Positions 1-7,437 of a stretch of 64,000 nucleotides of DNA are shown piece by piece; position 1 is the first letter of the stretch, and every line of letters begins with the position of its first letter. The notes below the pieces were generated by a model. It saw nothing but the letters and a program-made list of their open reading frames with translations. It had not been told where the DNA came from and did no database searches. This DNA comes from CAYRVX01 sp964427875. Lineage in GTDB: Bacteria > Planctomycetota > Phycisphaerae > SM23-33. The stretch is taken from the NCBI GenBank assembly GCA_964427875.1, contig CAYRVX010000009.1, forward strand, positions 28,706-92,705, written 5' to 3'. The translations under genes and the position numbers were made by a program.

Positions 1-2374
1 CGACGTACTGCTTGAGGAACCGCCCGGCGTCGTCGCGGCTGAACCCGCAGCCCATCTGCGTCAGGTCGTTGGTGCCGAAGCTGAAGAACTCGGCCTCCTC
101 GGCGACCTCGTCGGCGGTCAGGGCGCCGCGGGGCACCTCGATCATCGTGCCGATCTTCAGGTACGCCAGCCTGCGGCCTTTCTTGGCGGCGATCTCGTCG
201 TAGACGTCCAGGACGATCTGCTTCTGGTGGGCCAGCTCCTTGACGTTGCCCACCAGTGGGATCATGATCTCCGGCTTGGCCCCGCGGACGGCGTAGGCCG
301 CCTCGATGATCGCGCGGGCCTGGACGGCGGTGATCTCGGGATAGTAGATGCCCAGCCGGCAGCCGCGATGTCCGAGCATCGGGTTGAACTCGTGGAGGCT
401 CTCGACCTTCTCCTTGATCTTTCGGGGCGAGACGCCCATGGCCTTTGCCATTTCGGCCTGCCCGGCTGCATCGTGCGGCACGAACTCGTGCAGCGGCGGG
501 TCGAGGAAGCGGATGGTGGCCGGGCGGCCCTTCAGGGCCTTGAAGATGCCGATGAAGTCCTTTCGCTGGAGTGGCAGGAGCTCCTTGAGGGCCTTTCGGC
601 GTCCGGCCTCGTCGTCGGCGAGGATCATCTTCCGCATGGAGACGATGCGCTTGCCCTCGAAGAACATGTGCTCGGTTCGGGTCAGGCCGATGCCCTCGGC
701 GCCGAACCGGACGGCCACGGCCGTGTCGTGCGGCGTGTCCGCGTTGGTGCGGACGCCGAGCGTGCGGTGCTTGTCGGCGAGCTTCATGATCGTGCCGAAC
801 GGCCCGGTGAGCTCCGGATCGACGGTCTTGATCTGGCCGGCGTACACGGCGCCGATGGAGCCGTTGAGGCTGATCCAGTCGCCTTCCCTCAGCGTCTTGC
901 CTCCGGCGGTGAGGGTCTTCTTCTTGTAGTCGATAGCGGCGTCCTCGCAGCCGGCGACGCAGCACTTGCCCATGCCTCGCGCGACGACGGCGGCGTGGCT
1001 GGTCATGCCGCCGCGGCTGGTGAGGATGCCCTTTGCCGCGTCCATTCCGCCGATGTCCTCGGGGCTCGTCTCGATGCGGACGAGGATGACGCGCTTGCCG
1101 ACGTCGTGCCATTCCTCGGCCTCACGGGCGTTGAAGACGATCTGCCCCGTGGCCGCGCCGGGGCTGGCGGGAAGGCCCCTGGCGATCATCGGGGCGGCCT
1201 TCTCGCTCCTGGCGTCGAAGGTCGGGTGCAGCAACTGGTCCAGCGCCATGGCCTCGACGCGGCAGACGGCTTCCTTCTCCGTGATCAGGCCTTTCCTCAT
1301 CATGTCCACGGCGCACTTGACGGCCGCGGCGGCCGTCCGCTTGCCCGTCCGCGTCTGGAGCATGAACAGCTCGCCCTGCTCGATCGTGAACTCCACGTCC
1401 TGCATGTCGCGGTAGTGGTCCTCGAGCTGCTTGCGAATGGCCACGAGCTGCCTGTAGCACTTGCGGTCCACCTTGGCGAGCGTCGCGATGGGCTGGGGCG
1501 TGCGGATGCCGGCCACCACGTCCTCGCCCTGGGCGTTCATCAGGTACTCGCCGTAGAAGACGTTCGCCCCGGTGGCCGGGTCGCGCGTGAACGCCACGCC
1601 CGTGCCGGAAGTGGCGCCCATGTTCCCGAAGACCATGGTCTGGACGTTGACGGCCGTGCCGAGCAGGCCGCGAATGTCGTTCAACTGGCGGTACTTGATC
1701 GCCCGCGGGTTGTTCCACGAGCCGAACACCGCGTCGATGGCCTCCTGGAGCTGCTGGCGGGCGTCCTGCGGGAAGCGCTTCCTGGACTTCTTATAGACCT
1801 TCGCGTACCCGTCGATGACGGCCTTGAGCCCGTCCACGTCGAGGTCGGTGTCCAGCTTGACCTTCCTGGCCTTCTTGACCTTCTCCAGCGCGTGCTCGAA
1901 GTCCTCGTGCTCCATGCCGAGGACCACGTCGCCGAACATCTGCACCAGGCGTCGATACGCGTCCCAGACGAACCGCTCGTTGCCGGTCAGGTCGATCATC
2001 GCCCGGAGCGTCTCGTCGTTGAGGCCGAGGTTCAGGACGGTGTCCATCATGCCGGGCATGGAGACGGCCGCCCCGGAGCGAACTGACATGAGCAGGGGGT
2101 TGGGTCCGCGGCCGAACGTCTTGCCCGTGAGCTTCTCCAGCTTCCTGATGTTCGCGTCGATCTGCGGGGCGATCTCCCTGGGGTACTTGCGCCCGAGCCT
2201 GTAGAACGCGTCGCACGTTTCGGTGGTGATGGTGAACCCCGGGGGCACGGGGATGCCCAGGGCGCTCATCTCCGCGAGGTTGGCGCCCTTGCCGCCCAGC
2301 AGCTCCTTCATGGCGGCCCGGCCCTCGGCCTTGCCGCCGCCGAAGAAATACACGTACTTCTTTGTCTTGGCCAT
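1..2374 (-). CDS. ppdK: Pyruvate, phosphate dikinase (3' end beyond window)
   Basis: Interconverts pyruvate, ATP and phosphate with phosphoenolpyruvate, AMP and pyrophosphate in the cytoplasm, joining glycolysis and gluconeogenesis. The reading frame starts MAKTKKYVYFFGGG and has the N-terminal ATP-grasp motifs (GGKGANLAEM, SGAAVSMPGMMDTVLNLG). The phosphohistidine loop GGMTSHAAVVARGMG places the catalytic His near residue 460. The TIM-barrel part follows, with RTEHMFF and, near the edge, FSFGTNDLTQ. About 791 residues are present of a usual 870-900, so the last part with the catalytic Cys motif lies outside the window. The ATG at 2374 has a GGAG site 9-12 bases upstream and a near-consensus promoter at 2424-2452. 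Confidence 0.96.
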   Translation of the reverse strand, partial: MAKTKKYVYFFGGGKAEGRAAMKELLGGKGANLAEMSALGIPVPPGFTITTETCDAFYRLGRKYPREIAPQIDANIRKLEKLTGKTFGRGPNPLLMSVRSGAAVSMPGMMDTVLNLGLNDETLRAMIDLTGNERFVWDAYRRLVQMFGDVVLGMEHEDFEHALEKVKKARKVKLDTDLDVDGLKAVIDGYAKVYKKSRKRFPQDARQQLQEAIDAVFGSWNNPRAIKYRQLNDIRGLLGTAVNVQTMVFGNMGATSGTGVAFTRDPATGANVFYGEYLMNAQGEDVVAGIRTPQPIATLAKVDRKCYRQLVAIRKQLEDHYRDMQDVEFTIEQGELFMLQTRTGKRTAAAAVKCAVDMMRKGLITEKEAVCRVEAMALDQLLHPTFDARSEKAAPMIARGLPASPGAATGQIVFNAREAEEWHDVGKRVILVRIETSPEDIGGMDAAKGILTSRGGMTSHAAVVARGMGKCCVAGCEDAAIDYKKKTLTAGGKTLREGDWISLNGSIGAVYAGQIKTVDPELTGPFGTIMKLADKHRTLGVRTNADTPHDTAVAVRFGAEGIGLTRTEHMFFEGKRIVSMRKMILADDEAGRRKALKELLPLQRKDFIGIFKALKGRPATIRFLDPPLHEFVPHDAAGQAEMAKAMGVSPRKIKEKVESLHEFNPMLGHRGCRLGIYYPEITAVQARAIIEAAYAVRGAKPEIMIPLVGNVKELAHQKQIVLDVYDEIAAKKGRRLAYLKIGTMIEVPRGALTADEVAEEAEFFSFGTNDLTQMGCGFSRDDAGRFLKQYV

Positions 2375-2423
2375 CGAGTTTCACTCCGCATGTCTGGGTT
2401 TACAGGGAACAACAGGGGATGGG

Positions 2424-2452
2424 AGTGTAGGCACAGCGGGCTGACGTGTCAA
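2424..2452 (-). promoter_or_regulatory. Sigma70-type promoter of ppdK
   Basis: On the minus strand the sequence reads TTGACA, a 17-base spacer, then TACACT. The -35 box is perfect. Predicted transcription starts near 2417, leaving a leader of about 43 nt before the ppdK ATG. Confidence 0.7.
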
Positions 2453-2651
2453 CGGCTTTTGCGCGCCGAAGAAGCGCGCAGGGCGGCAAGGCCCGGCTGG
2501 CAAAGGGCGCTTCGCCGGCTGAGGTTCTCCAGCGACTCGACGTGCGGTATCGTCTGCTGCGGCGGATCAGCGTGCCTCGGCTGATACTCCGGCCTCACCA
2601 AGGCTCAGGGCTTACCTTTAACAAGCAGTTTCAGGCTCCTCTCACACTTTC

Positions 2652-2680
2652 AGTGTATCACCGAGGCCCACAGGAGTCAA
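2652..2680 (-). promoter_or_regulatory. Second sigma70-type promoter upstream of ppdK
   Basis: The minus strand reads TTGACT, 17 bases, TACACT, with the same -10 as the downstream promoter. Transcription from here would give a ~270-nt leader before ppdK or a separate short RNA. The leader contains two small hairpins, one pairing ATCAGC with GCTGAT around 2565-2590. The 2375-2738 stretch holds no credible protein gene. Confidence 0.55.
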
Positions 2681-2738
2681 CGCACAAATTGATAATACTT
2701 GGGATAATCCTAATAGCCTGTATGCGGCGCTGGGAGGC

Positions 2739-4835
2739 TCAGCGCGGCTTGCCCGCGAGCTTGTGGCGTTCGGCCGCTTCCTTGGCGCAGATGACTCGGC
2801 TGTGGATGGCGACGTGATCGAGCGTGCCGGCCCAGTCGCGGCTGTCTCGCCACTCGTCGCCGAACAGCAGGTGCTGGGCGGACCAGTTGCTGAAGTCCCC
2901 GCGGACCGCGCCGGCGTCGAGGACGCGCCGGCCGTTGAGGTAGCACACCAGCCGCCCCGGAGAGTAGCTGACGATCACGTGGTGCGTCTTGCCGGCCTCG
3001 AGCTTACAGAGCGTGCTCTCCGGGCGCATGCCGTTCTCGCCGGTCCGCGGCGTTCGCAGGCGCAGGATGAGCCGGTCTCGCTCCTGGCCGATCGTGAAGT
3101 TGCGGTGGTACGCGTCGGTGGAGAACGAGACGATCCGCGCCGGCCCGCCCTGGCGGACGTTCGCGGGCGTGATCCTCGCCTCGATGCTCAGTTGGTGGCT
3201 CTTGCGGCAGGCGCTCAGCAGCGGCTCATCGGCCCCCTGGGCGATCATCGCCCCGCCGGTCACGTCCATGGCGCCATTCGGGCTCATCTTGGCTTTACCT
3301 CGCGGCCGCACGCGGCAGTTGAAGACTACCGTGCCCTTGGGACCGGTTATCTGGTTGGTCGAACCCGCGCGCGGCCACAAGAAGGCCAGCGCATCGCGGT
3401 TGCCCGGCCAGGCGCCGGTCATCTTCGGGGCGGGGGCGTCGTGGAGCTTGTCCGTCTCGGAGCTGCCCCTGACGGGCCCGGCGGGCTTATACGTCCGGGC
3501 CGCCGCGGTGCGGCCGCCAGGGCGAACGGACAGCACGACCATGTGCCCGTCGCGGTCCTTGCAGCAGATCAGCCCGTCGGAGAGGCACACGTGCGGATAG
3601 CACGTGCCGCGACAGATCCGCTCGACGCGGCCCAGCTCCGTGTACCGCCCCTGGCTCGGGCGGGCGTCGATGAGCACCAGCTTGCCGTTGCCCCAGACGA
3701 TCACCTTCTGGTCGCTGGTGACGAGGCACGAGCCGTGGGAGAAGCTTCCCCCCCGCCAGAGGGTCCGGGCCGTGGCGAGGTCCAGGCACTTGACCGCCCC
3801 GTCCACCGTGATGATCCGGTCCCCGTGGATCACCGGGCTGCACACCTTCGAGTGCTGGCGCGTGGTCCACTTCTGCCGGGCCCCGTTCATCGAGATCTCG
3901 ATCAGGCCGGTCCTGCTGACGTTGTAGTCCGACGTGAGCACGACGCGGCTGCCCGCGACGGCCGGCGTGGGGATGTTGTTTGCGAAGTCCGTCTGCCAGT
4001 GGAACGTCGCGACGGTCTTGCCTTCGTTGCCCTCATCGGCCCGCATGACGACGAGCCTGAACAAGGCCAGGTTGGCGATGCAGTCGATGCCGCCCACCTT
4101 CATGAGCAGGGGCCCGCCGGTGTGCCCGCCCGGCTCGCGAAACTCCGAGGCCCACCGCCGCCGGCCGGTCTTCTTCTCGAACGCCATCACCGTCCCGTCG
4201 CTGCTGGCCACCTCGACGATCACCAGGTCCCCGTGGATCAGCGGCGCGGAGGTGTGCCCGTAGTCGCGCCTTCCCGCCCCGGCGTCCGGGCGCTGGCGGA
4301 TCTTGCAGACTTCGTGGAAGTTCTTGGCCCAGACGAGCCGCCCGCCGTTGCCGGTGTCCCAGCAGCGCAGGTCCCCGTCGATGCTCAGCGTGTAGAGCCG
4401 GCCCGTCTCCTTGTCGAACGTCGGGGTGGACGACGGCCCGCCGTAGGCGCCCGTATCGCCCGTGCGCAGTCGGCCCTGGTACCGGCAGGGATACGTCTGC
4501 TTCCAGATCTCCCTGCCGCCGGCCGCGTCGAAACAGTACAGCGTGTCCGTGCCGCCGGGGCCGCGCCTGCCCCCGCGGGCATGCCAGCCCATCACGTACA
4601 GCCGCCCGCCCACGATGATCGCCGACGTGCACCCCTTGCCGACGTTCCTCTCCCAGAGCTTCACGGGCGGCCAGCCGCCGGGGTGGCCGGAGCTTTCCAG
4701 CGCAACGTCGTCGCGGTTCGGCCCGCGCCACTGCGGCCAGTCGGCCCCCGCCGCGGGCCCCGCGACGCAGGCCGCCAGGAGGATGCAGGTCATCTTCGAG
4801 GTCAGGGCTTCCATTGATCGACCGGACGCTCTCAT
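2739..4835 (-). CDS. PQQ-type beta-propeller protein with C-terminal LamG-like domain
   Basis: A secreted or surface protein of 698 residues. The ATG at 4835 is chosen because GGGAAAGG lies seven bases upstream; a GTG six bases earlier is possible. A signal peptide follows (TCILLAACVAGPAAGA). The segment from ADWPQWRGPNRDD to about residue 430 is a PQQ-like propeller, with blade motifs such as LYCFDAAGGREIWKQ and DLRCWDTG. After a linker, residues ~530-690 look like a concanavalin/LamG fold (LSIEARITP, YLNGRRVLDAG, WAGTLDHVAIHSR). These proteins are common in planctomycetes; the role is unproven and may be glycan binding or a structural scaffold. It precedes ppdK on the same strand, but ppdK has its own promoters, so co-transcription is not required. 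Confidence 0.85.
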   Translation of the reverse strand: MRASGRSMEALTSKMTCILLAACVAGPAAGADWPQWRGPNRDDVALESSGHPGGWPPVKLWERNVGKGCTSAIIVGGRLYVMGWHARGGRRGPGGTDTLYCFDAAGGREIWKQTYPCRYQGRLRTGDTGAYGGPSSTPTFDKETGRLYTLSIDGDLRCWDTGNGGRLVWAKNFHEVCKIRQRPDAGAGRRDYGHTSAPLIHGDLVIVEVASSDGTVMAFEKKTGRRRWASEFREPGGHTGGPLLMKVGGIDCIANLALFRLVVMRADEGNEGKTVATFHWQTDFANNIPTPAVAGSRVVLTSDYNVSRTGLIEISMNGARQKWTTRQHSKVCSPVIHGDRIITVDGAVKCLDLATARTLWRGGSFSHGSCLVTSDQKVIVWGNGKLVLIDARPSQGRYTELGRVERICRGTCYPHVCLSDGLICCKDRDGHMVVLSVRPGGRTAAARTYKPAGPVRGSSETDKLHDAPAPKMTGAWPGNRDALAFLWPRAGSTNQITGPKGTVVFNCRVRPRGKAKMSPNGAMDVTGGAMIAQGADEPLLSACRKSHQLSIEARITPANVRQGGPARIVSFSTDAYHRNFTIGQERDRLILRLRTPRTGENGMRPESTLCKLEAGKTHHVIVSYSPGRLVCYLNGRRVLDAGAVRGDFSNWSAQHLLFGDEWRDSRDWAGTLDHVAIHSRVICAKEAAERHKLAGKPR

Positions 4836-4962
4836 TGGCACGCCTTTCCCAGGACGCTCGTCCCGTGCGGCGAGGTGAAGCTACTGGATTGAACCACGGT
4901 CACGGGAGACGGGCAACGGCGGGGAACTCGCCTTTTTCAGGCGAACGGTTCGCCCCGGAAGA

Positions 4963-5160
4963 ACGCGGCGAGCAACCTGCCTGCCGGCAGGCAGGGCTCG
5001 CCCGCTAAACGCTCCGCGAGACCGACCTCAGCGGCGCCTGACGACGTCTCCCCCGTTTAGCGGCGGGGCTTGCCCCGCGCGTCTTCGAGTCTTCGAGTCG
5101 CCCCGCGCGCCTTCCTTGTAATCCCCCCGCGGCGCGATTACGATGCCAACGATGATCCTC
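4963..5160 (+). repeat. Direct repeat copy A flanking the RAYT gene (198 bp, contains a REPIN)
   Basis: This block recurs at 5789-5993. The first ~108 bases are identical at a constant offset of 826; then the second copy has an 8-base insertion and a few substitutions. Homology runs past the start codon of the transposase gene: both copies end in ATGATCCTC. Most of the 4836-5142 intergenic stretch is this repeat, and no other gene is seen there. Confidence 0.95.
4965..5081. repeat. REPIN A: head-to-head REP pair
   Basis: Two REP monomers face each other. The left one (4965-5010) is on the minus strand with head GTTTAGCGG and stem GCGAGC/GCTCGC. Its loop carries an extra 20-base perfect palindrome (5' half CCTGCCTGCC) before TT. 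The right one (5055-5081) is on the plus strand with stem CGGGGC/GCCCCG, loop TT and tail CGCG. The spacer is 44 bases. See the other members at 5791, 32359, 47448 and 62391. Confidence 0.9.
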
Positions 5161-5739
5161 GCCTACCATTCCATCTTCAGCGCGTACGGGTTCTGGCTCC
5201 CCAACGACCCCCGCGGATCCTGGTCGGACTTCGTCCGCAGTTGGGAGCTCTTCCGCTTCGGCAAGGCAACGAAGGTTGATCTCAGGCGGTCGGTGGCACG
5301 CGCCGAGCACGACGTCGCCCTCCGTCTCCGCGCGAAGCGGAGCTTGCGCTATCCCCCGGTCGCCTTCACCGGCCCCCAGGCCCGCGCGGTCGGCCGGGGC
5401 TTCGCCGAGGCCGTGGGCGAAGCGAACTACGTCGTCCACGCATGCTCGGTCCTGCCGGAGCACGTGCATCTGGTGATCGCCCGCCACCGGCGCAGTATTC
5501 AGCGGATCGTCGGACACCTCAAGGCGAGGGCGACGCAGCACCTGACGGCCGAGGGCCTGCATCCACTGACGGAGCATGCACGAGGCGACGGCACCCTCCC
5601 TTCTCCCTGGGCGCGGCGGGGATGGAACGTGTACCTGGACGATCCCAAGCACCTGCGAAACGCCGTGCGGTACGTGGAGGCCAATCCGATCAGGGAGGGA
5701 AACCCGAGGCAGCGCTGGAGCTTTGTTACGCCGCTGTGA
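5143..5739 (+). CDS. REP-associated tyrosine transposase (RAYT, Y1/IS200-like fold)
   Basis: A 198-residue Y1-type single-strand transposase of the TnpA-REP family, which is known to recognise and mobilise or maintain REP hairpins. The N-terminal MILAYHSIFSAYGFWLPNDP matches this family's opening strand. The metal-binding HUH-type motif is PEHVHLVI (His107, His109). The likely nucleophile is Tyr177 in RYVEANPIREG, which corresponds to the KYIENQ helix of IS200 TnpA. It is flanked by two direct repeats, each containing a REPIN of the family described here, which is the normal gene arrangement of a RAYT. No good ribosome site precedes the ATG, which lies inside repeat copy A. It appears intact. 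Confidence 0.85.
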   Translation: MPTMILAYHSIFSAYGFWLPNDPRGSWSDFVRSWELFRFGKATKVDLRRSVARAEHDVALRLRAKRSLRYPPVAFTGPQARAVGRGFAEAVGEANYVVHACSVLPEHVHLVIARHRRSIQRIVGHLKARATQHLTAEGLHPLTEHARGDGTLPSPWARRGWNVYLDDPKHLRNAVRYVEANPIREGNPRQRWSFVTPL

Positions 5740-5788
5740 TGGCGTTGGCGGGACGTTGGGGTTCGGGTGCGTCCTCCCGCGGGAAGAA

Positions 5789-5993
5789 ACGCGGCGAGCA
5801 ACCTGCCTGCCGGCAGGCAGGGCTCGCCCGCTAAACGCTCCGCGAGACCGACCTCAGCGGCGCCTGACGACGTCTCCCCCGTTTAGCGGCGGGGCTTGCC
5901 CCGCGCGCCTTCGCGTCTTCGAGTCTTCGAGTCGCCCCGCGCGCCTTCTTGTAATCCCGTCCCGGCGCCGTTACGATGCGAACCATGATCCTC
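5789..5993 (+). repeat. Direct repeat copy B flanking the RAYT gene (205 bp, contains a REPIN)
   Basis: Second copy of the block at 4963. It extends across the possible start codons of the following HEAT-repeat gene, so the transposase and that gene share the same upstream sequence and first codons (M-x-T-M-I-L). Positions 5740-5975 hold only this repeat and no other gene. Confidence 0.95.
5791..5907. repeat. REPIN B: head-to-head REP pair
   Basis: Identical in sequence to REPIN A, including the 20-base palindrome inside the left loop. The left monomer is 5791-5836 (minus) and the right is 5881-5907 (plus). Confidence 0.9.
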
Positions 5994-7394
5994 TCAATGG
6001 AAAGGCAGTGTCTCTCTGTCTTCTGTATCTCGCTCGCATGGGTCTCCACCGCCGCCGCCGCGGCGCCCGAGACCCGACCGGCCCCGCCGCAGTGGGGCAC
6101 GAGCAAGGCCGGAGTGCAGATATCCCTGTCCGTGCCGGGGCCGATCCGCACCGGCGGGAAGTTCGAGGCCCACGTGGCCGTGCGGAACGTCGGATCGGCC
6201 GCGGTGGCCCTGCCGGCCGCCAAGGACGTCTTCGGCTGGCTGCTGCTCCTCTACAGCCGCGACAACGCGTACGTTACCGGGAAGGTCTTTCCCGCGGCGG
6301 AGCTGGCTCCGGGCAAGTGGCCGGGCGAACTGCCCGGCGGCGGGACGATCCGCCTCAAACCGACGGACCTCTCGGCCCTGAACGCATATTCCTACGACAA
6401 GCGTCGGGCGGTTTACACCGCCTACCTGAAGCCCGAGAGCGGCGCGGCCCTTCCGGCGGCGGACGGCAAGCTCGCCGACAAGCTCTCGCCCGGCAGCGCC
6501 AGGGCGCGGTTCATGCTGTACGTCCCCCGCCCCAACGAAAGCCCCCTGCTGCTCAGCTCCAACGTGATCGAGCTGGAGATCGCCCCGCCGGACTTCTCCA
6601 AACTTTCGCCCGACGCGCAGAGGGAATTCGCCGCCCGCCTCCTCAAGAAGTTCGACAAGGACGCGTGGGCCGCCATGAATGCGCACGGCCAGGCCGTGGG
6701 GATAGGAGCGCCGATCGTGCCCTACCTGATCGAGGGCGTTCGGCAGCGCAGGCGGCCGGGCTACTCCCGGCTTTGGCTGGCAACGGCCCTGGCCGACATC
6801 CGCTGCGAGGCCTCGGCCGCCGAGCTGATCCGCCTGCTCGACGATCCGTCCGGCGGCGTGCGAAGCGTGGTGGGCTACCACGGGCCGAAGCAGCACAGCG
6901 CCAAGCTCGACGCGGCCATCATCGACAAGATCTCCAGGGAGAAGAGCACCTCCACCGTCTCCTACACGCTGCTGGGCTTCATGGTATTTCGGAAGCGCGT
7001 CCCGGAGGAGCTGCTGGCCGTCAGCTTCGAGAGCGCCGACCCCCGCGCCCGCGCGACCTTCGCCGCGGCCCTCAAAGGCCGGGCGAGCGACTTCAACGTC
7101 TCGCGCCTGACCGCGCTGCTGGCCGACGAGAACGAGCGGGTGCGATCCGCCGCCGCCAAGGCCTTGGGCGCGATGAACCGGCCGAGCGCGCCGCTCATCG
7201 CCGCCCTCGTCCGCTCGCTCCAGGCGCCGGGCGAGCACGCCCGCAAGAGCATCGCCGACGCGCTCGGCCAACTCACCGACCGGAAGGCCCCCTACGACCC
7301 CAAGGCCGACGAGGAAACCAGGCGGAAGGTCATCCAGGGCTGGAAGGACTGGTGGGCCGAGAAGGTCACCAAGGCAGCCAACGAGCGAAACTGA
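5976..7394 (+). CDS. Secreted HEAT-repeat protein
   Basis: A 472-residue protein with a signal peptide (CLSVFCISLAWVSTAAAAAP). Residues ~35-200 look like an Ig-like or DUF beta domain (VPGPIRTGGKFEAHVAVRN). Residues ~210-440 hold alpha-helical HEAT/PBS-lyase-like repeats, best seen in LTALLADENERVRSAAAKAL and LIRLLDDPSGGVRSV. Such proteins act as protein-protein scaffolds; the partner is unknown. The start is uncertain: ATGs at 5976, 5985 and 5997 are in frame, none with a clear ribosome site, and the first two lie inside repeat copy B. If the insertion created this upstream region, the native start may be 5997. Confidence 0.75.
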   Translation: MRTMILSMERQCLSVFCISLAWVSTAAAAAPETRPAPPQWGTSKAGVQISLSVPGPIRTGGKFEAHVAVRNVGSAAVALPAAKDVFGWLLLLYSRDNAYVTGKVFPAAELAPGKWPGELPGGGTIRLKPTDLSALNAYSYDKRRAVYTAYLKPESGAALPAADGKLADKLSPGSARARFMLYVPRPNESPLLLSSNVIELEIAPPDFSKLSPDAQREFAARLLKKFDKDAWAAMNAHGQAVGIGAPIVPYLIEGVRQRRRPGYSRLWLATALADIRCEASAAELIRLLDDPSGGVRSVVGYHGPKQHSAKLDAAIIDKISREKSTSTVSYTLLGFMVFRKRVPEELLAVSFESADPRARATFAAALKGRASDFNVSRLTALLADENERVRSAAAKALGAMNRPSAPLIAALVRSLQAPGEHARKSIADALGQLTDRKAPYDPKADEETRRKVIQGWKDWWAEKVTKAANERN

Positions 7395-7437
7395 CCGCCG
7401 GGGAGCTCACCGCATACCAGGAGAGGCACGCAAGATC

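Noticed and set aside
227..2086. 619-residue open frame on the plus strand
   Set aside because: It is the opposite strand of ppdK; composition is typical of a GC-rich shadow, and no domain is recognised.
2560..2645. Resemblance of the ppdK leader to a stretch of 23S rRNA (CCTGAAAC)
   Set aside because: Only eight bases match, with no wider rRNA structure.
2763..4817. 684-residue open frame on the plus strand
   Set aside because: Shadow of the PQQ-propeller gene, whose minus-strand protein has clear motifs and a signal peptide.
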